DNA of 64,000 nucleotides from Labilithrix luteola (GTDB lineage: Bacteria; Myxococcota_A; Polyangia; Polyangiales; Polyangiaceae). The notes below the pieces were generated by a model that was not told where the DNA came from, searched no databases, and saw only the letters and a program-made list of their open reading frames with translations. Each line of letters begins with the position of its first letter. Position 1 is the stretch's first letter. Positions 60,774 to 64,000 of the stretch are shown one piece after another. The DNA lies in NCBI RefSeq assembly GCF_001263205.1, contig NZ_CP012333.1, positions 10,583,501 through 10,647,500 on the forward strand. Reading direction: 5' to 3'. The position numbers and the translations under genes were made by a program.

Positions 60774-62990
60774 TCACTCGATCGGCGTCGCCGCTCTCGT
60801 CTTCGACGACGGCCGCCACGAACCGCGGCTCGGACGAACACGCTTCAACACCATCGCGCTGCACGCGACGAGCGTGACGGTGGCTCCCGCTTCGAGCTCC
60901 CCGTCGGTGCACATCGCCTCGCGCTGCGTGTCGATGCGCATCGCCCAGCGGCTTCCCCACTCGGCGTTCGGCAGCACGAACGAGACGTCGGTGCGGCTGC
61001 CGTTCAGCAGCACGAGGAACGAGTCGTCGAGCACGGGGTGGCCCATGTCGTCGGTCCAGTCGAGGGCGTCGCCCGAGAGCAAGAGACCGATCGTGGCGGC
61101 CTTGGGCTTCTGCCAGTCCGCCGTGGTCATCTCGCGCCCGCTCGGGGAGAACCACGCGATGTCTTTGAGCTCGCTGTTTCCGACGCGCTCGCCTTTGAGG
61201 AAGCGATTGCGCCTGAACACGGGATGGCGACGCCGAAACGCGATGAGCTCCCGCGTGAACGAGAGAAGACGCTGACGGCGCTCGTCGAGATCCCAGTCGA
61301 GCCACGAGACGGGGTTGTCCTGGACGAACGCGTTGTTGTTCCCGCGCTGCGTCTTCCCCATTTCGTCGCCGCTCGTCAGCATCGGAACGCCCTGCGAGAG
61401 CATCAAGGTGACGAGGAAATTGCGATGCTGGCGCGCGCGCAGGTCGTTGATCGCCTCGGAGCTCGTTTCGCCTTCGACACCGCAGTTCCAGGACGAGTTG
61501 TCGTCCCAACCGTCGCGGTTGTCTTCGCCGTTGGCGATGTTGTGCTTCTTGTCGTAGCTGACGAGATCACGAAGCGTGAACCCGTCGTGGGCGGTCACGA
61601 AGTTGATGCTGGCGTGCGGGTGCCGGCCATCGTCTTCGTAGAGATCGCTCGAGCCCGTGAGACGGAAGCCCATGTCGCCCGTCGTTCCCGCCTGACCGAG
61701 CCAGAAGCGGCGGACCGTATCGCGATAGCGACCGTTCCACTCGGTCCACAAGATCGGGAAGTTTCCGACCTGGTAGCCGCCTTGCCCGAGGTCCCACGGC
61801 TCGGCGATGAGCTTCACGTTCGACAGGATCGGATCCTGATGGATGATGTCGAAGAACGCGCTCATCTTGTCGACGGCGCTCGTCTCGCGCGCGAGGGTCG
61901 ACGCAAGGTCGAAGCGGAAGCCGTCGACGTGCATCGTCGTGACCCAGTACCGCAGGCTGTCCATGACGAGCTTGATCGTCTGGGGATGCAGCATGTTCAG
62001 GCTGTTTCCACAGCCCGTGTAGTCGTCGTAGAGCGACCGATCGGTCGCGTTCAGCCGGTAGTACACCGCGTTGTCGAGACCACGCAGCGACAACGTTGGA
62101 CCGAGCTGATCGCCTTCGCCCGTGTGGTTGTAGACGACGTCGAGAACGACCTCGATGCCGGCGCGGTGCAGCGCCTTGACCATCTGCTTGAACTCGACGA
62201 CCTGATGCGAGTGATGGTGGCGATCCGGCCTCTTCGTCGCGAATCGCTGATCGGGCGCGAAGAATCCGAGCGTGGAATAGCCCCAGAAGTTCTCCATGCC
62301 ACGCACGGCAACGGACCACTCGTCCATGTGCTCGTGGATGGGCATCAGCTCGACGGTGGTGATTCCGAGCTTCTTCAGGTGGGCGATGATCGGCTCGCTC
62401 GCCAGCCCGAGGTACGTGCCCCGGAGCTCCGGCGGGACGTCCGGATGTTGCGCGCTGATGCTCTTCACGTGGGCTTCGTAGAGCACCGTGTCTGCCCACG
62501 ACACTTGCGGAGGCTTGTCACCTTCCCAATCGAACGCGTCATCGACCACGACGCTCTTCGGCACGCCGCGCGCACTGTCGCGCGGATCCGCGGTCTTCTC
62601 GTCGAGCGCCGCGCCGGTGCCTGCGAGGCCTCGCACGGGGGCGCCGACGAAGCCGAAGACCGGTGCACCGTAGTCGACGCGCCCTTCGATGGCCCGCGCA
62701 TACGGGTCGACGAGGAGCTTGCTCGGATTGAAGCGCAGGCCCTGTTTGGGTTGCCACGGGCCATACGCGCGGAAGCCGTAGCGCTGGCCGGGACGAACGC
62801 CATGGGCGTAGCCATGCCAGACGTTCATCGTGCGCTCGCGGAACGGGATGCGTGTCTCGTTCCCCTGCTCGTCGAACAAGCAGAGGTCCATGCCCGTGGC
62901 GTTTTCCGAAAAGACGGCGAAGTTGACGCCCTCGCCGTCGAACGTGGCCCCGAGCGGCGCGTGTCGGCCGGGCCTCAGCGTGAATCCCAT
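60774..62990 (-). CDS. glgX: Glycogen debranching enzyme GlgX
   Basis: A 738-residue GH13 enzyme. The N-terminal CBM48 (FDGEGVNFAVFSENATGMDL) precedes the barrel. VVYNHTGEG, VDGFRFDLASTL with the nucleophile Asp, LIAEPWDLG with the acid Glu, and VTAHDGFTLRD with the third acid are all present. GNNNAFVQDNPVSWLDWD is typical of GlgX/isoamylase. It removes alpha-1,6 branches of phosphorylase-limit glycogen. It lies just after a terminator-like hairpin that follows malQ on the same strand. Confidence 0.96.
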   Translation of the reverse strand: MGFTLRPGRHAPLGATFDGEGVNFAVFSENATGMDLCLFDEQGNETRIPFRERTMNVWHGYAHGVRPGQRYGFRAYGPWQPKQGLRFNPSKLLVDPYARAIEGRVDYGAPVFGFVGAPVRGLAGTGAALDEKTADPRDSARGVPKSVVVDDAFDWEGDKPPQVSWADTVLYEAHVKSISAQHPDVPPELRGTYLGLASEPIIAHLKKLGITTVELMPIHEHMDEWSVAVRGMENFWGYSTLGFFAPDQRFATKRPDRHHHSHQVVEFKQMVKALHRAGIEVVLDVVYNHTGEGDQLGPTLSLRGLDNAVYYRLNATDRSLYDDYTGCGNSLNMLHPQTIKLVMDSLRYWVTTMHVDGFRFDLASTLARETSAVDKMSAFFDIIHQDPILSNVKLIAEPWDLGQGGYQVGNFPILWTEWNGRYRDTVRRFWLGQAGTTGDMGFRLTGSSDLYEDDGRHPHASINFVTAHDGFTLRDLVSYDKKHNIANGEDNRDGWDDNSSWNCGVEGETSSEAINDLRARQHRNFLVTLMLSQGVPMLTSGDEMGKTQRGNNNAFVQDNPVSWLDWDLDERRQRLLSFTRELIAFRRRHPVFRRNRFLKGERVGNSELKDIAWFSPSGREMTTADWQKPKAATIGLLLSGDALDWTDDMGHPVLDDSFLVLLNGSRTDVSFVLPNAEWGSRWAMRIDTQREAMCTDGELEAGATVTLVACSAMVLKRVRPSRGSWRPSSKTRAATPIE

Positions 62991-63002
62991 GAAGGTCGTC
63001 GA

Positions 63003-63051
63003 GGTTAACAGGAAAGACGCCGAGGCGCGGAAACCTTCGCGCCGGGCGTCT
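63003..63051 (-). terminator. Terminator-like hairpin between malQ and glgX
   Basis: AGACGCC-GA-GGCGCG pairs with CGCGCC-G-GGCGTCT (63015-63051) around an eight-base loop. On the minus strand TTCCTGTT follows. It sits five bases after the malQ stop and 25 bases before the glgX start, so it could act as a partial terminator or set their ratio. Confidence 0.7.
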
Positions 63052-63056
63052 CTAGC

Positions 63057-64000
63057 TCAAGCTCGGTTCGTCTCGGAAACGAGCGCACGGATGCGCTCCA
63101 AACGTGCGAGGAGCGAAGGGTCCGCCCCGAGATCTTCGAGCGGTCGATCGAGCCGCCACGTCCAGTTCTCGTCGTTGACGGTGCCCGGCGTGTTGATGCG
63201 GGTCTTGTCGCCGACGATCTCGTTGGCGAGCACGAGCACGAGATCCGAGCGCGCCGAGAGCAAGAGTTTCAGCAGTGCGAGCTCCCGTTCACCCTCGGGC
63301 AGATCGAGCGGGATCCGATCGAGCGCGGCGAGACGCTCGCGCTCCCACGGCTCGAGCGCGTACCACCACGACGTGATCGGCATCGTGTCGTGCGTGCTCC
63401 ACGTCGCGACGCTGAGCTCGGGGAAGTGCCGCGGATCGCGCGGAATGAAGTTCTCGTCACGCTCCCACGGAAGGACCTTGTACCCGGGCAAGCCGAGGCG
63501 GGTCATCGTCTCGCGGACGAACGGCGGGATGACGCCGAGATCCTCCGCGATGAGTGCGCCCGGACCGGCAGCGTCACGCATCGCCGAGAGCACCTTCGTG
63601 CCGCGTGCGAGCTGATTCTGCTCACCGGAGGGGTCGAACGTTCCCGGTTCACCGTCCTTGCGGACCCATTGGCGGAAGAAGCCGACGACGTGATCGATCC
63701 GGAACCGATCGAAGAGAACGGCAGCGTGACCGGCGCGCGCACGGAGCCACGCCAGGTCGTCCTTGTCCATCGCCTGCCAGTCGTAGGCGGGAAGTCCCCA
63801 GCTCTGGCCTTCGGGCGCGAAGTCGTCGGGCGGCGCGCCGAGCGTCACGTCCGAGCGGAACTGGTGACGATTCGCCCAGACATCGGCGCTCTCGCCGCCG
63901 ACGATGAACGGCATGTCCCCCATGAGCGCAACGCCGAGCGCTCGCATCTCCTCGCGCGCCGCGCGCCATTGCTCGTGGGCAATCCACTGCAGGTACATCT
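63057..64000 (-). CDS. malQ: 4-alpha-glucanotransferase, C-terminal part (5' truncated by window end)
   Basis: About 314 residues of a GH77 enzyme are visible; the start lies beyond base 64000. GVALMGDMPFIVGGESADVWANR includes the 250s loop pattern. FDRFRIDHVVGFFRQW holds the nucleophile Asp, and ALIAEDLGVIPPFVRETM holds the acid/base Glu. WSTHDTMPITSWW contains the third acidic residue. It transfers glucan chains between maltodextrins; with GlgX it processes glycogen. The C-terminus ends ...VSETNRA, close to a terminator. Confidence 0.95.
   Translation of the reverse strand, partial: MYLQWIAHEQWRAAREEMRALGVALMGDMPFIVGGESADVWANRHQFRSDVTLGAPPDDFAPEGQSWGLPAYDWQAMDKDDLAWLRARAGHAAVLFDRFRIDHVVGFFRQWVRKDGEPGTFDPSGEQNQLARGTKVLSAMRDAAGPGALIAEDLGVIPPFVRETMTRLGLPGYKVLPWERDENFIPRDPRHFPELSVATWSTHDTMPITSWWYALEPWERERLAALDRIPLDLPEGERELALLKLLLSARSDLVLVLANEIVGDKTRINTPGTVNDENWTWRLDRPLEDLGADPSLLARLERIRALVSETNRA

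Overview
The window is GC-rich, gene-dense bacterial chromosome. It carries many short lipoproteins, alanine/lysine-rich histone H1-like tails, VIT/VWA and S41-type secreted proteins, ECF sigma factors, and two-component genes with Fis-type output domains. This mixture points to a Myxococcota (Polyangia-like) predator or soil bacterium; that is inferred from gene content, not from a marker gene. No tRNA, rRNA, insertion sequence, CRISPR array or prophage was seen.

Bases 1-3515 hold the end of a membrane-anchored protein, an Rnk/GreA-type factor, a histone H1-like protein with exact 60-bp repeats, and a GH25 muramidase lipoprotein. Bases 3520-17180 are the centrepiece, a complete [NiFe]-hydrogenase locus. 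On the minus strand lies hypF-hypC-hypD-(SIS/GmhA-like)-hypE. On the plus strand lies hypA-hypB, the small and large subunits, a NifU-like Fe-S protein, DUF5947, DUF6084, an unknown 392-residue protein, the maturation protease and a 47-residue membrane peptide. The small subunit has Asp in place of a proximal-cluster Cys (SCDGDS), has no Tat signal, and matches the group 1h high-affinity ('actinobacterial') enzymes thought to scavenge atmospheric H2. The six genes after the large subunit each start inside the previous stop codon. hypF is interrupted by a one-base frameshift in a G run.

Bases 17223-27854 hold a DUF4833 protein, a VIT/VWA-ECF sigma-small protein operon, a GMC oxidoreductase, an LRR lipoprotein and membrane protein, a FrnE-like DsbA protein, and an FMN 2-hydroxyacid oxidase preceded by an 18-bp perfect palindrome. 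Bases 27993-36668 hold twin YceI proteins, a YjbR-like protein and 3-methyladenine glycosylase I (both with lysine-rich tails), a sterol-desaturase family protein, a LysR regulator, a tail-anchored Ala/Pro-rich protein, a primary-type sigma factor and a thioredoxin-like lipoprotein.

Bases 36776-47787 hold cytochrome bd oxidase (cydAB), a TolC-family channel overlapping a multicopper oxidase, protein-isoaspartate methyltransferase, a DUF3943 protein, a soluble histidine kinase, and a small glycosylation group (GT39-like, DUF2304, GT2). Bases 47857-50824 are pabC-pabB-pabA for 4-aminobenzoate. Bases 50880-60770 hold lipoproteins, an S41-like protease, a pseudo-receiver Fis protein divergent from a histidine kinase/NtrC-type pair, and a matrixin-like protease. 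The window ends in glgX and a truncated malQ. Electrons from the hydrogenase could enter the quinone pool and reach O2 through the bd oxidase encoded about 20 kb away; this link is inference only.
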